Shown here in pieces: positions 1 through 9,423 of a stretch of 64,000 nucleotides of DNA. Source of the stretch: Rossellomorea sp. AcN35-11. Lineage in GTDB: Bacteria; Bacillota; Bacilli; Bacillales; Bacillaceae_B. Position 1 is the stretch's first letter; the number at the start of each line of letters is the position of its first letter. The translations under genes and the position numbers were made by a program. The DNA lies in the NCBI GenBank assembly GCA_030388825.1, contig CP128835.1:496001-560000 (forward strand), read 5' to 3'. The notes below the pieces were generated by a model that was given only the letters and a program-made list of their open reading frames with translations, was not told the DNA's origin and ran no database searches.

Positions 1-327
1 ACTCGCTTTCGACGTTTTCAGCATATAACTGACTGCTCCCGCTTCCAGGGCAGGATACACCTTGTCATCATCCAGGAAGCTCGTGACGATGATGATCTTC
101 GCCTCAGGCCACGTTTGGATGATTTCCTTCGTAGCCTGAATTCCATCCATTTCTTTCATGACAAGATCCATAAGAATGATATCCGGCCGCATTTCGAGGG
201 CAAGCTCGACCCCTTCTTTTCCATCCGACGCTTCCCCTACAACATCAATATCCGCTTGAGCAGACAAGTAAGAAGAAACCCCGATCCTCACCATTTCATG
301 ATCATCGACAAATACCACTTTAATCAT
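1..327 (-). CDS. liaR: LiaR/VraR-type response regulator, N-terminal part (runs off window)
   Basis: Receiver domain of a NarL/LuxR-family response regulator, the partner of the LiaS kinase encoded just upstream. The reverse strand from the ATG at 327 reads MIKVVFVDDHEMVRIG, followed by a receiver domain with the phospho-acceptor context DIILMDLVM and a conserved VTSF segment before the frame leaves the window. The DNA-binding C-terminus lies outside. The start overlaps the end of liaS, as expected for translational coupling in the liaFSR unit that senses lipid II-targeting antibiotics and envelope damage. Confidence 0.9.
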   Translation of the reverse strand, partial: MIKVVFVDDHEMVRIGVSSYLSAQADIDVVGEASDGKEGVELALEMRPDIILMDLVMKEMDGIQATKEIIQTWPEAKIIIVTSFLDDDKVYPALEAGAVSYMLKTSKAS

Positions 328-1369
328 TTTTTTCACCCTCATTCTCCACAACGGGAACCTTCACCTCTAAGCGGGTTCCTTTATTCGGTACGCTGATGAT
401 TTTGAACGTGCCGCCGATTTCAATGGCACGCTCCCTCATATTCTGAAGCCCGTAAGAGCTCGTGACCTTTGATTCATTCACATCAAATCCCCGGCCATCG
501 TCGACTACCCTCAAGATGATAATGGATTCCCTCTTGATCAGCCTGATGTCCAGAGAAGTCGCCTTCGCATGCCGGAGTGTATTCGAAACCGATTCCTGCA
601 AGATCCGGAAAAGATGATCTTCAATCCCTTTATCAAGTTTCATGTCTTCTATCTTCCACTCGATATCCAGAGGAACCTTCTGAGCTAATTCGACCAGGAG
701 CTCCCTCATTCCTTCTTGCAGGTTCTTATCTTTTAACGCAACCGGTCGAAGATGCAGAAGAAGCGCCCTCATTTCCAGCTGTGACTGATGGATCATCTGT
801 TCCACCATCGATAGCTGTTTCTCTTCTTGAAGGGTACGCCCGGCTGTCGGTGTTTCCGTAATAGCTGACATCATCATGGATGCAGCGAATAATTGCTGAC
901 TGACAGAGTCATGCAATTCCCTCGCCAGCCGGTTTCTTTCCTGTGAAACAATTTCCTGGATTCTCTTTTCCTGTTCTTCCGCCTTTTCATTGGCAAGCTT
1001 TTGGGAGTGCCGGGCTTGATCTGTGAGGTGCTTCCCTAAAGCATCAACCTTCTTCAACACTTGCCCGACTTCTACCGTCGCGGTTTCAGGAAGGGTGAAA
1101 CTCCTTCCCTGCTCAACATCCAGTAAGGCGTCTTCAATTTCTCTCAACTGCCGTTTATCCTTCAAACCTGTCCAAATGCCAAACACAATCCCGAAAAGGA
1201 TGCTCACGACAAGAATGAACCCTGCTCCGGGGATATCCATCATTTCTTTTTCCCATAATAACGACCAATCCTCTAATGGATACAAATAAAAGAATGACAG
1301 GGACAAGAAAACCACCATTAAAAGAGAGAAAAGCGAACCTGCAACGACCTGCTTACTTACAGTACTCAT
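320..1369 (-). CDS. liaS: LiaS/VraS-type sensor histidine kinase
   Basis: 349-residue membrane histidine kinase of the envelope stress system LiaFSR. Two hydrophobic segments (about residues 10-31 and 49-67) flank a very short external loop, typical of intramembrane-sensing kinases. A coiled linker leads to the HisKA_3 dimerisation box ERNRLARELHDS with phospho-acceptor His153, and the HATPase domain has an N-box near 256-266 and DDGRGF at 290-295. It overlaps liaF upstream and liaR downstream by a few bases, so the three are very probably co-translated. Family and length fit VraS/LiaS well. Confidence 0.93.
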   Translation of the reverse strand: MSTVSKQVVAGSLFSLLMVVFLSLSFFYLYPLEDWSLLWEKEMMDIPGAGFILVVSILFGIVFGIWTGLKDKRQLREIEDALLDVEQGRSFTLPETATVEVGQVLKKVDALGKHLTDQARHSQKLANEKAEEQEKRIQEIVSQERNRLARELHDSVSQQLFAASMMMSAITETPTAGRTLQEEKQLSMVEQMIHQSQLEMRALLLHLRPVALKDKNLQEGMRELLVELAQKVPLDIEWKIEDMKLDKGIEDHLFRILQESVSNTLRHAKATSLDIRLIKRESIIILRVVDDGRGFDVNESKVTSSYGLQNMRERAIEIGGTFKIISVPNKGTRLEVKVPVVENEGEKND

Positions 1370-2097
1370 ATTCTCTTCACCTCGAAGTCACCGATCCACA
1401 TCGAGGTAATAATCTTCACCCTCTGAGGAGCCGTATCATATCCGGGTGTCTGATAATAAAGGGACTCATTGATTGCTTTCGGCTCCACTTCTTCAAAAAT
1501 TTCAATCGACCCGGCGAGGACCGAGTGATGGACGCTCACTTCCACATCGTATGGGATCAAAATTTCAATATTCCCCAATATGTTCCGAATCGAAACGACA
1601 GACGTCCCTTTAGGAAGCACGGTATTCCCCATATCGATGACGGAATCCCCAAACACTCCCTGAATATTGATATCATTCCATTCGTAAACGTCTTCCGGTG
1701 TTCGTTTCTGTCCAAACCATTCGTTTTGAAGAGCGGACCTTTTCATGATGAGTGGTTCACCGGGCTGATTGAACGTTTCTTTTATCCTTGGAGAGATATA
1801 TTTCGGATGCTTCTTGGAATCAGCAAACCGAATGATTATGAATATCAGAATGGCAAATAACAGAAACTTAAATGCCACGGTATTAAAAATATTGACTGCC
1901 AAGCTGATGATCCCGAACCAGAGTAATAACTTTCCGAGAAGACTCGGGAGCTTTTTTCTTCCAATATAGATGCAAAAGGCCGCTATGGAAAGAAAGACAA
2001 GAACCCCCCCATCATAAAACGAAACTTCCAACAATATTAACAAGGTACCGATCAGTATAATCCAGCTGATTCCGTCTGACTGTAAGCGATTGAACAA
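1366..2097 (-). CDS. liaF: LiaF-type membrane inhibitor of the LiaRS system
   Basis: Membrane protein that in Bacillus keeps the LiaS kinase silent without envelope stress. The N-terminal third holds several hydrophobic segments. The C-terminal half has the LiaF-type beta-repeat domain (DMGNTVLPKGTSVVSIRNIL, then GNIEILIPYDVEVSVHHSV). I place the start at the TTG at 2097 because an AGGAGG lies seven bases upstream at 2105-2110; an in-frame start farther upstream (2139) would have no such site. This gives 243 residues. It overlaps liaS by 4 bases. Confidence 0.88.
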   Translation of the reverse strand: MFNRLQSDGISWIILIGTLLILLEVSFYDGGVLVFLSIAAFCIYIGRKKLPSLLGKLLLWFGIISLAVNIFNTVAFKFLLFAILIFIIIRFADSKKHPKYISPRIKETFNQPGEPLIMKRSALQNEWFGQKRTPEDVYEWNDINIQGVFGDSVIDMGNTVLPKGTSVVSIRNILGNIEILIPYDVEVSVHHSVLAGSIEIFEEVEPKAINESLYYQTPGYDTAPQRVKIITSMWIGDFEVKRI

Positions 2098-2207
2098 GGG
2101 GGGTCCTCCTTTCTGGTTATGTATATAGGGGTGCAACAAATTCGAAGCCTGATAACCGTTTCTGAATTTCCTCTATTGGTTATAAAGTCCATATATGATG
2201 ATAAAAC

Positions 2208-2232
2208 GGGGTGAACCCAGGTGGGCTACCCC
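2208..2232 (-). terminator. possible terminator after liaH
   Basis: On the minus strand GGGGT...ACCCC arms enclose an inner CCC/GGG hairpin, followed by GTTTTATC. It lies between liaH and liaF and could separate the strongly induced liaIH transcript from liaFSR. The stem is interrupted and the T-tract short, so this is tentative. Confidence 0.35.
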
Positions 2233-2278
2233 TTCAATCTCGAGTAGTATTCGTTTTCTTAGACTAGAATACCATGTT

Positions 2279-2932
2279 TTAGGATGGAATGGCTTCGGAT
2301 TCCTCTTTTTTCACTTCTTTTTCTAGTTTGGCGATCTTTGCATCGATTGTATTTCGATAATAAGAGGAATTCACCCCGTGCTCTAAATGATCTAGGTATG
2401 TTTCAATTTCTTCAAACTTAGAGAAAGCCCCGCTGTTATATCCAGAAGACGATTCAAGGACATGATTCATCCTGTTGTGGGCACGGGCAATATTCTCCCT
2501 TCCCATCAGCTCCATTCTCTTGATATACATATCCTTCAGCTTATGCTTCATTTCTTCATATTTTCTTTCCAGCTCCTCAAGTTCCTTCGCTGCGTTCATC
2601 TTGGACTCCTGGATGCGTTCTGCACGTTCTTCATAATATTTATGTTCCTGAAGGGCAAATTCATACAGACCCTCTTCATGTGCTTTCGATGCAACCTCAG
2701 CCTGATATTTTCGCTTATCAGCTAAAGCAGAAGCCTGCTGGTACTCTTTCTGGAATTCTTCTTTTAGAAGATATTGCCTTTCTACCAGCTTTCTTACCTT
2801 CTCCACCTCCTGTTCACACTGTCTCAAGTAATGATTCAATACCGCTATCGGATTTTTCTTTTCCTTTTTATCTAATGCTTCGTGCATGTCGGACATGACT
2901 GTATTTTTGATTCGTTGGAATAAATTTGCCAT
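2279..2932 (-). CDS. liaH: LiaH, PspA/IM30 family membrane-stress protein
   Basis: 217-residue PspA/Vipp1-type protein, almost wholly charged alpha-helical coiled coil (starting MANLFQRIKNTVMSDMHEAL, with continuous heptads over about residues 60-150). Family members assemble into large rings or rods on the inner membrane face and protect it under stress; LiaH is the main LiaR target in B. subtilis. The position directly after the liaI-like gene and before liaFSR fits. An amphipathic N-terminal helix and the small C-terminal domain typical of LiaH are visible. Confidence 0.9.
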   Translation of the reverse strand: MANLFQRIKNTVMSDMHEALDKKEKKNPIAVLNHYLRQCEQEVEKVRKLVERQYLLKEEFQKEYQQASALADKRKYQAEVASKAHEEGLYEFALQEHKYYEERAERIQESKMNAAKELEELERKYEEMKHKLKDMYIKRMELMGRENIARAHNRMNHVLESSSGYNSGAFSKFEEIETYLDHLEHGVNSSYYRNTIDAKIAKLEKEVKKEESEAIPS

Positions 2933-3005
2933 AATGGACTCTCTCCTTTTCGTTTTTGGGTTTGTGAGGCCGGCCTGTTAAGGCATCAAAAAACCTTACC
3001 TGATC

Positions 3006-3350
3006 CTAGTTTTTTAATTGGGACCATTCTCTTTCAAAATTTGTGAATGGATCCGCCGATCTTTCTTCTATCACGACTTCTTCTTCTTTCCAGTTCTTAT
3101 AGATTACATACAGAACGTAAAGTGCGACTAAACCGATAATGGCAGGGAAGTTGGAAATTGTAGCACTAAAAGCGGCCAGGCCGATCAGTGCCCATAAGAT
3201 TTTTTTCATTGTGGAGTCTGTTTTCACAAACCCTTTAAAGCTGTAATACATGATCAATAGTGAAATCCCAAGCCCCACAATCGGTCCTAAGTTGGCTAAC
3301 AGGACAATGGCTGCGATCCCCCCGCCTAAAAGCAATCCAAATTTCTTCAT
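3006..3350 (-). CDS. liaI: LiaI-like small membrane protein
   Basis: 114-residue membrane protein with about three hydrophobic segments (residues 3-36, 49-66 and 69-85) and a charged cytosolic tail ending EREWSQLKN. In Bacillus LiaI anchors LiaH at the membrane; this protein resembles the lmo0954-type relatives more than B. subtilis LiaI, so the symbol is by position (first gene before liaH). A good AGGAGG site precedes the ATG. No liaG gene is present between it and liaF. Confidence 0.7.
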   Translation of the reverse strand: MKKFGLLLGGGIAAIVLLANLGPIVGLGISLLIMYYSFKGFVKTDSTMKKILWALIGLAAFSATISNFPAIIGLVALYVLYVIYKNWKEEEVVIEERSADPFTNFEREWSQLKN

Positions 3351-3482
3351 ATGATGTTGCCTCCTTTCTTCTTCATGTCTCTATCCTACCTATTTTCCAC
3401 ATATCCCATAACGAGCCTCAGCTTTATTTTCAAATCAGACTTGAGGCTTAGGGGTTGCAGGACCATTCCCTTTGATTCCACT

Positions 3483-3511
3483 AAAAAAAGCCCGTTCCCT
3501 TAAGGAACGGA
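3483..3511 (-). terminator. rho-independent terminator after the pepF gene
   Basis: On the minus strand the arms CCGTTCC (from 3510) and GGAACGG (to 3492) close a short TTAAG loop and are followed by CTTTTTTT. It lies 12 bases past the stop codon of the oligoendopeptidase gene. Confidence 0.85.
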
Positions 3512-3522
3512 CCCTGTAAAGA

Positions 3523-5311
3523 TTAGGTTGTTAACTCCAGGAATTCTTTCACATCTGCAATACACAGATTGATTCCCTTTTCCCAGAATGCTTCTTTCGT
3601 AATGTCTTCACCAAGATGTTTCATAGCCAGCTCTTCAACATTCATGATGGCTGTGTCACGGAGTAGTGCCATGTAGTGATCTTCATAGCTTTCACCGGAT
3701 TCCAGCGCTTTGGCATAAATACTCAGGGAGAACAAGTATCCAAATGTGTAAGGGAAGTTATAGAACGGCACACCGGTAATGTAGAAATGAAGCTTTGATG
3801 CCCAGAAGCGCGGATGAATTTCTCCAAGGGAATCAGAGAAGGCTTCCTTCTGCGCTTCCTCCATCAGTTCATTAAGCTTATCTGACGATACAATCCCTTT
3901 CTTCCGTTCCTCGTAGAAGCGGGTCTCGAATAAGAAACGGGCGTGAATATTCATGAAGAATGCGACACTCCGCTGAAGCTTGTCTTCTACGAGGGCAATC
4001 TTTTCTTCCTTTGTTTCCGCTTCTTTCACAGCTGCATCCGCCACGATCATCTCGGCAAATGTGGACGCGGTCTCAGCGACGTTCATGGCATAGTTCCGAT
4101 TCAACGTATGCATCGGTTTCAACGCATAGGAGTGAAACGCATGCCCTAACTCGTGTGCAAGGGTGGAGACGTTGGACATGGATCCTGAATACGTCATGAA
4201 AATGCGCGATTGATCACTTAACGGAAAGGACGTGCAGAACCCGCCTGGACGTTTTCCGGGACGATCCTCGGCTTCAATCCATTGATCCTCGAATGCCTTC
4301 TGAGCAAACCCAGCCATCTCTTCTCCAAAACGGGAGAACTGCTTCAGGATGAATGTTGCTCCCTCTTCAAATGGCATGCTGCTCGTTGATTCTGCCACCG
4401 GGGCGTCTAAATCGTACCAGTCCAGACGTTCCTTCCCGATCAGTTGTGCTTTTCTCTCCAGGTACTGGACGAAGGGCTTCTTATTTTTGGAAATCGCCCC
4501 CCCACATGGCATCCAGGGTTTCCTGCTTCATTCGGTTGTATTCAAGCGGCTCCTTCATCAATTCTTCCCAGCCCCGCTTTTTATAGACATTTAAACGGAA
4601 GCCACCCAGGTGGTTGAGCGTCCTGGCGAACAGCTCCTCATGTTGCTCCCATGCTTTCTCTAATTTCCCAAATACCTCTTTACGTGTGTTCTCATCGGGG
4701 CTAGAAAGGAGATTATTAGCCTGCCCTATCGATAGTGTCTTGCCATCGTGTTCAATCTCCATGGAGCCTACAATTGTGTCATACATTTGTCCCCAGCCAT
4801 GATAGCCGTCCACCGCCAATGCCTGAATCAGTGACTCTTCTGCACTTGAAAGCTTATCTTTTGATTTTTTTCTCCACTCATTCAGTACAAATGCAATCTC
4901 ATTCAGCTGATCATGCTGAAGCAATTCATTCCAGACCTCTTCTGTACAGTCTGAAAGCTGCTGCTGAAATTTAGTGAAAGTAGACGAAAAGTCGGCACTA
5001 AGGCTTGTGACTTCCCCCCTGAGGGAATCGGCTTTCCGGTCATGCATATTTTGAGCTTCCAGACAGCTCACGAAGGCACCCGCCTGTCGCAAATACAGCA
5101 TGACCTCTTTTGCTTCTTCAATCAAATGCCATACAAGGTCTGCATCTTTTGGCGATTGAGGCGGATGGAATCCGAGGGCATTTTCTGCGAACTGATCTTT
5201 CTTTCTATTTAATATATCGAGATGTTTCCTGAATTCCTGAGAATCACTCCCGCCTTGGAAAAAAACATCCAAATCCCAACTTTCTGAATATGTATCATGT
5301 GTACGGTCCAT
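3523..5311 (-). pseudogene. pepF: M3 family oligoendopeptidase F (frameshifted as read)
   Basis: Zinc metallopeptidase that degrades short cytoplasmic peptides. Two reading frames together make about 595 residues, the normal PepF length. The upstream frame (from ATG 5311) carries the helical N-terminal half; the downstream frame carries the active site STLAHELGHAFHSY with the HEXXH zinc motif. The frames meet at a run of seven C (4497-4503): with six, the protein would continue DAMWGAISKNKKPFVQYLER as in the family. One extra base in a homopolymer, so probably a sequencing error rather than a dead gene. Confidence 0.85.
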
Positions 5312-5579
5312 ATTGTCCCCCTAATCAATTTTTCAATAGTCTCTATCCTTTTCTAATTCTCGATAAATTGCTTAAATCCTTCAAGATCTTGCAGGAATCC
5401 TTTTTTCCTGAACTGTCTTCATTTGGTTTTTAATAGGGCAAGAGTGGAATAGTATATAATAATCCGTTTTAAACCCTGGGTGAAGGATGCCTAATGCCTG
5501 CAGATCTTTCCCTTACTTTTCTCTTTCAGACTTACTGATTCACATGAAAAACTTTTTACCATTAAGGGAGGTATTTTCG

Positions 5580-6302
5580 ATGAGACTGATCTTAAATAGT
5601 TTAGCATTTGCCTTGGTGATCGTGATGAACACCCTCGCTGTCATGTTACCCCTTAACAATCAATCCACAGGGGAAATCAGTGACCGTCTCGATATCATGA
5701 TTACACCGGCTGGGTATGTTTTCTCAATTTGGAGCCTCATATATGTGCTGCTTGCCATTTGGATCATCCGGCAATTTCCTAAAGATAGACGGGATTTACC
5801 CCTGTATCAGGAAACAAGCGGACTTTTCATCTTAAGCTGTCTACTTAACTCATCATGGATCTTTGTGTGGCACTACAACTTTTTTTTCATTTCCGTATTG
5901 ATTATGCTTGGATTATTATTGACCCTTATCGCCCTTTACCGACGAGTGAAGGGCACAGGTCCGTCCCTCTTGGATTCAGCCCCTTTTTCCATTTATCTGG
6001 GGTGGATTTCCGTGGCGACGATTGTCAATATTACCTATTACTTAACGGATATCGGGTGGGATGGGTTCGCCATTCCTGACTTGGTATGGGCTTACACCGG
6101 ACTAATCGTTGCATCGGTGCTTGCCTTCTGGTTCCGCATGAGTCAGCACGACCTTCTTTATCCCCTTGTGTTTGTATGGGCTTTTGCAGGGATCGGTGTG
6201 AAAAATCTGGCAGGACATCCGGCCTATTCCTATACCGCCTTCACCATTGCCATGATCCTCCTCGTATTTGACCTCGTATACAAGCGTACGGGTAAGAATT
6301 GA
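5580..6302 (+). CDS. TspO-like tryptophan-rich membrane protein
   Basis: 240-residue integral membrane protein with about seven hydrophobic segments. The segment after the first helix (PAGYVFSIWSLIYVLLAIWI) and the later W/Y-rich helices resemble the tryptophan-rich sensory protein (TspO/MBR) group, whose members bind tetrapyrroles or lipids; the substrate is unknown here. I use the ATG at 5580, preceded by GGGAGG, rather than the in-frame start at 5487. It stands alone between pepF (divergent) and a small gene. Its sense strand carries one of the GGTCCGTCCC repeats (5958-5967). Confidence 0.65.
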   Translation: MRLILNSLAFALVIVMNTLAVMLPLNNQSTGEISDRLDIMITPAGYVFSIWSLIYVLLAIWIIRQFPKDRRDLPLYQETSGLFILSCLLNSSWIFVWHYNFFFISVLIMLGLLLTLIALYRRVKGTGPSLLDSAPFSIYLGWISVATIVNITYYLTDIGWDGFAIPDLVWAYTGLIVASVLAFWFRMSQHDLLYPLVFVWAFAGIGVKNLAGHPAYSYTAFTIAMILLVFDLVYKRTGKN

Positions 6303-6377
6303 CGGAAGGTCCGTCCCTCATTCGTTTGAATAGAACACATCCCCTTGATTTACATTAAGGAAGAGGGGGTGTGTTGG

Positions 6378-6527
6378 ATGGACGGGAAGAAGAAGAACGT
6401 CACTCGTTCCGGTACGGATATCGATGAGGTCAAACGGCTGAATAGAGATTCAGGACTGACTTATAATCAAGTGAAGCAGCTAATCGGGGAGAAATTTAAC
6501 GGGAAGAAATTTAACGGGAAGAAATAA
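6378..6527 (+). CDS. small basic protein of unknown function
   Basis: 49 residues from the ATG at 6378, behind a purine-rich site (GAAGAGGGGG). Very Lys/Arg-rich start, then GTDIDEVKRLNRDSGLTYNQVKQ and a C-terminus built from a repeated KFNGKK unit. The TDxxEVKxxN pattern recalls gamma-type small acid-soluble spore proteins, but the match is too short to assign. A terminator follows at 6591. Confidence 0.55.
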   Translation: MDGKKKNVTRSGTDIDEVKRLNRDSGLTYNQVKQLIGEKFNGKKFNGKK

Positions 6528-6590
6528 TCCTTCCTTATAAAGACGGCGGCTTATAACTTGAAGATGATATAAAGATAACACTTGTTAATT

Positions 6591-6623
6591 GACCAAGTTC
6601 CTCGTGACTTGGTCTTTCCTTTT
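6591..6623 (+). terminator. terminator after the small basic-protein gene
   Basis: GACCAAGT (6591-6598) and ACTTGGTC (6607-6614) form an 8-bp stem with an 8-base loop, followed by TTTCCTTTT. Confidence 0.7.
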
Positions 6624-6721
6624 GAAGACATCAGCCATTGTGTGGATCAAAGGCGTTGTCATTTCATGTTAATATATGGAGTATAAATGAGTTCATTAAT
6701 CTGTTTTAAGGTGGGGATGTA

Positions 6722-7315
6722 TTGGAAGATCATACACTGTCTCTATGCGATGAATTCCTGAACGTTGAAAAAGGCCAGCGAGTGATACTTGGAATAGACG
6801 GACTGAGCCGTTCAGGAAAAACGACATTCGTAACAAAAATGGAACAGCACCTTCGGAGAAATACTATTCCTGTTTGCATTTTTCATATGGATGACTTCAT
6901 AACGGACAGAAAAAGGCGTTATAACACAGGACACGAGGAGTGGTTTGAGTATTACCACTTACAGTGGGATGCAGAATGGATAACAGACCATTTATTCAGC
7001 GAACTGAAGGTTGCAGGGGAACTAAATTTGCTTATTTATGATGAAAGCTCCGATAGCCATAAGGAAAAAGTGGTTAACCTACCTGATACTTCTCTTATTA
7101 TCATGGAAGGAGTCTTTCTCCAGCGGGAAGAGTGGAGAGCGTTTTACGATCATGTGATTTACCTGGACTGCCCGAGAGAGAAACGATTCCAACGGGAAAA
7201 GAATGGAACACAGCAAAAGATTGAAAAATTTCAAAAGAGATATTGGAAAGCGGAAGAGTATTATATGAAGACCGTAGCGCCGAAGGAACGGGCTGATTTG
7301 GTGATTAAGACTTAA
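6722..7315 (+). CDS. uridine kinase-like P-loop phosphotransferase
   Basis: 197-residue nucleoside-kinase-like protein. A Walker A motif GLSRSGKTT sits near residues 27-35, and FHMDDFITDRKRRYNTG resembles the DDF region that positions substrate in uridine kinase/phosphoribulokinase folds. The ending has a lid-like region rich in Arg/Lys. TTG start at 6722, behind AAGGTGGGG. Single gene with its own terminator. Substrate not determinable from sequence. Confidence 0.75.
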   Translation: MEDHTLSLCDEFLNVEKGQRVILGIDGLSRSGKTTFVTKMEQHLRRNTIPVCIFHMDDFITDRKRRYNTGHEEWFEYYHLQWDAEWITDHLFSELKVAGELNLLIYDESSDSHKEKVVNLPDTSLIIMEGVFLQREEWRAFYDHVIYLDCPREKRFQREKNGTQQKIEKFQKRYWKAEEYYMKTVAPKERADLVIKT

Positions 7316-7334
7316 TTTAAGTTGACAATAATAA

Positions 7335-7365
7335 AAGCACGGTTGCTTTCTCAACCGTGCTTTTC
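7335..7365 (+). terminator. bidirectional terminator
   Basis: AAAAGCACGGTTG...CAACCGTGCTTTT hairpin with a five-base loop between the convergent kinase and antiporter genes; T-tracts on both strands. Confidence 0.85.
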
Positions 7366-7404
7366 TCTATCTCTCATGCCGTTTCCTCTAGTTGTCAGAG
7401 CTCT

Positions 7405-9288
7405 TTAGTCTTTCTTTTCCTCCTGTTCATTTTGGGCTTTCAAGATTTCCTTTTCCCTTTGAACAGTAAGCTTTTCCTGAATCTTATTGAGTTCCTTGCA
7501 AGGCTGTGTCAGGCTGACAATGACATCTCCCTGCTCAACCTTAGGCGATGCCCTTTCTGTAAAGAATTCAATCTTGCCGGTAGGTTTAAGGGCGAATAAC
7601 AACAATGTATGTTCCTCCCTCTCTCCCAGATACTCTTCAAACGTATACTTTTCGGTAATATTCGTTTTTCTGAACACGTCTCCCCGTTCGATACGTTTAT
7701 TCAGCTCTTCCCAAGTGACATGGTTCTGAAATAGGATCCGTCCCCCGATCGTATGGACCATATCTTCAAGGTCATCGTCCCGCTGACTGCGGAGGCTAAG
7801 CTGAAACAGATTATTACGGCCGATCTCAGGAACGAAGGTCGTACACACCAGGGCATTGTAGGAATCAAGCTCCGTAGCAGCGATCATGTATTCATATGGC
7901 GTCATATCGAGATAGTATTCCGTTTGTTCGGATAAGATTTCCCCTCTGTAAAAAGGGATCCCCGCCTTTCTAACAGAAAACAACCGCTGCCAGGAAGAAT
8001 CTGCAATGAGGACCGGAATCTTAAGATCCTGAAGGGCCTTTGCGAATTCCGTGCTGAATTTGCTTCCTCCCACAATGATGACACCCGGTCTTTCGTCAAT
8101 GGCGAGATCCAATTTCTTCGCCAGCCATTTAATGGAGAAGCCATGGGCACATACTGTGGAAAATACGAGGGCAAAGGTTAAGGATGTTAAGATCGACGCA
8201 TCCTCGAAGCCTTTGTCCAGTAGAACAGAAGCGAAATAACTTGATACGGTTAAGGCAACGATCCCCCTTGGTGCGATCCATCCAACCAGGATTTTCTCCT
8301 TGCTTGACAGGTCCGTCCCCCTGGGTATAGCCATATGGACAGCGGCCTGACAATGAAGAGCATGAGAAGGACGAAAGCAATGATGTTCCAGTTAAAGATT
8401 CTGAATAAGGTATCCACAGTTAAGGATGCTGTCAGCATGACGAAAATCGTCGAAATAAGCAGCACCGAGATGTTCTCTTTAAAATGACGTATATCATCGA
8501 TGGATGATATATGCATATTCGCCAGGGTCATCCCCATGGCGGTCACGGCTAACAATCCGGTCTCATGTGTAATCTGATCGGATATCGTGAAGCACGCCAG
8601 AACCAGAGCGAAGACGACAGGTGATTTCAGGAACTCCGGGACCTGTCCGTTTTCAAAGATAAAGCCCGTGAATTTACCCAATGCCCATCCAAATACAACG
8701 GCAAATAATGAAGCGGCAAAGAATAGCAGCAGGGATAATCCAGTTACATCATCGCTTATTAAAAAGTTAATAATTTCAAAGGCAAATACGGCCAGCAGGG
8801 CACCGAATGGATCGACTACGATCCCTTCCCATTTCAAAATCGCCGCAGGTCTCGGCTTAAGCTTAGCCTGTCTAAGCAAGCGGCAGAATGACCGTTGGGC
8901 CGGTGACGATAAATAATCCACCGATGACAAAGGATACAGCCCAGGATAAACCCGCTACATAGTGAGCACCCAGGGATCCGAGTATCCAGGCAAGTAAGGC
9001 TCCGATGGTCACGATTCGGAATAATGGCTTGCCCAACCCCTTGACCTCACGAAAATTCAGGTTCAAGCTTCCTTCAAAAAGAATGATGGCAACAGCCATG
9101 GATATGATCGGTTTGAACACTTCCCCAAAATCGTCCTTCGGATTGATGAGGCCGAAAATCGGGCCAACCAATAATCCCGCAATGGACATGATCACGATGG
9201 CAGGGAGCCTGAATCTCCATGCCATCCATTGGGAAGCAATGCCAAGTACTCCGACTAACATAATATTGAATAATATAGAATCAATCAT
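7405..9288 (-). pseudogene. cation/proton antiporter with C-terminal TrkA-N domain (frameshifted as read)
   Basis: Monovalent cation:proton antiporter of the CPA family. The N-terminal part is some twelve hydrophobic segments (IDSILFNIMLVGVLGI onward), including the family-typical AIILFEGSLNLNF and GWIAPRGIVALTVSSYF. After that comes a Rossmann TrkA-N/RCK-like domain starting GVIIVGGSKFS and a regulatory C-terminus ending in charged coil. Three overlapping frames are needed, with breaks near 8875-8890 and 8318-8332; joined, they give about 627 residues. Start ATG 9288 has AAGGAG upstream. The region is otherwise conserved, so errors in the sequence are likely. Confidence 0.8.
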
Positions 9289-9423
9289 ATATGTCTCCTT
9301 TGAGGTTATGAAATCATCCATCATAACTGTAGATGGTATGTACGCACTCTCAGAATAAAAGGTCCGTCCCTCTATTTGCAAAATCAATGCACCTAAAGGG
9401 GGACATGGTTGTTTTTTAGTAGT

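Noticed and set aside
1276..1860. A 194-codon plus-strand frame opposite liaF and the liaS start
   Set aside because: The opposite strand encodes conserved, operon-linked liaF/liaS; the frame is a shadow.
4497..4503. Phase variation through the C7 tract in pepF
   Set aside because: Similar +1 changes are spread over unrelated metabolic genes with runs of only four to seven, which fits sequencing error better.
8310..8330. The GGTCCGTCCC repeat in the antiporter as the cause of the frameshift there
   Set aside because: The family has GT-L in this position (as RGTDLS here), so the repeat fits the normal protein; the missing base lies beside it.
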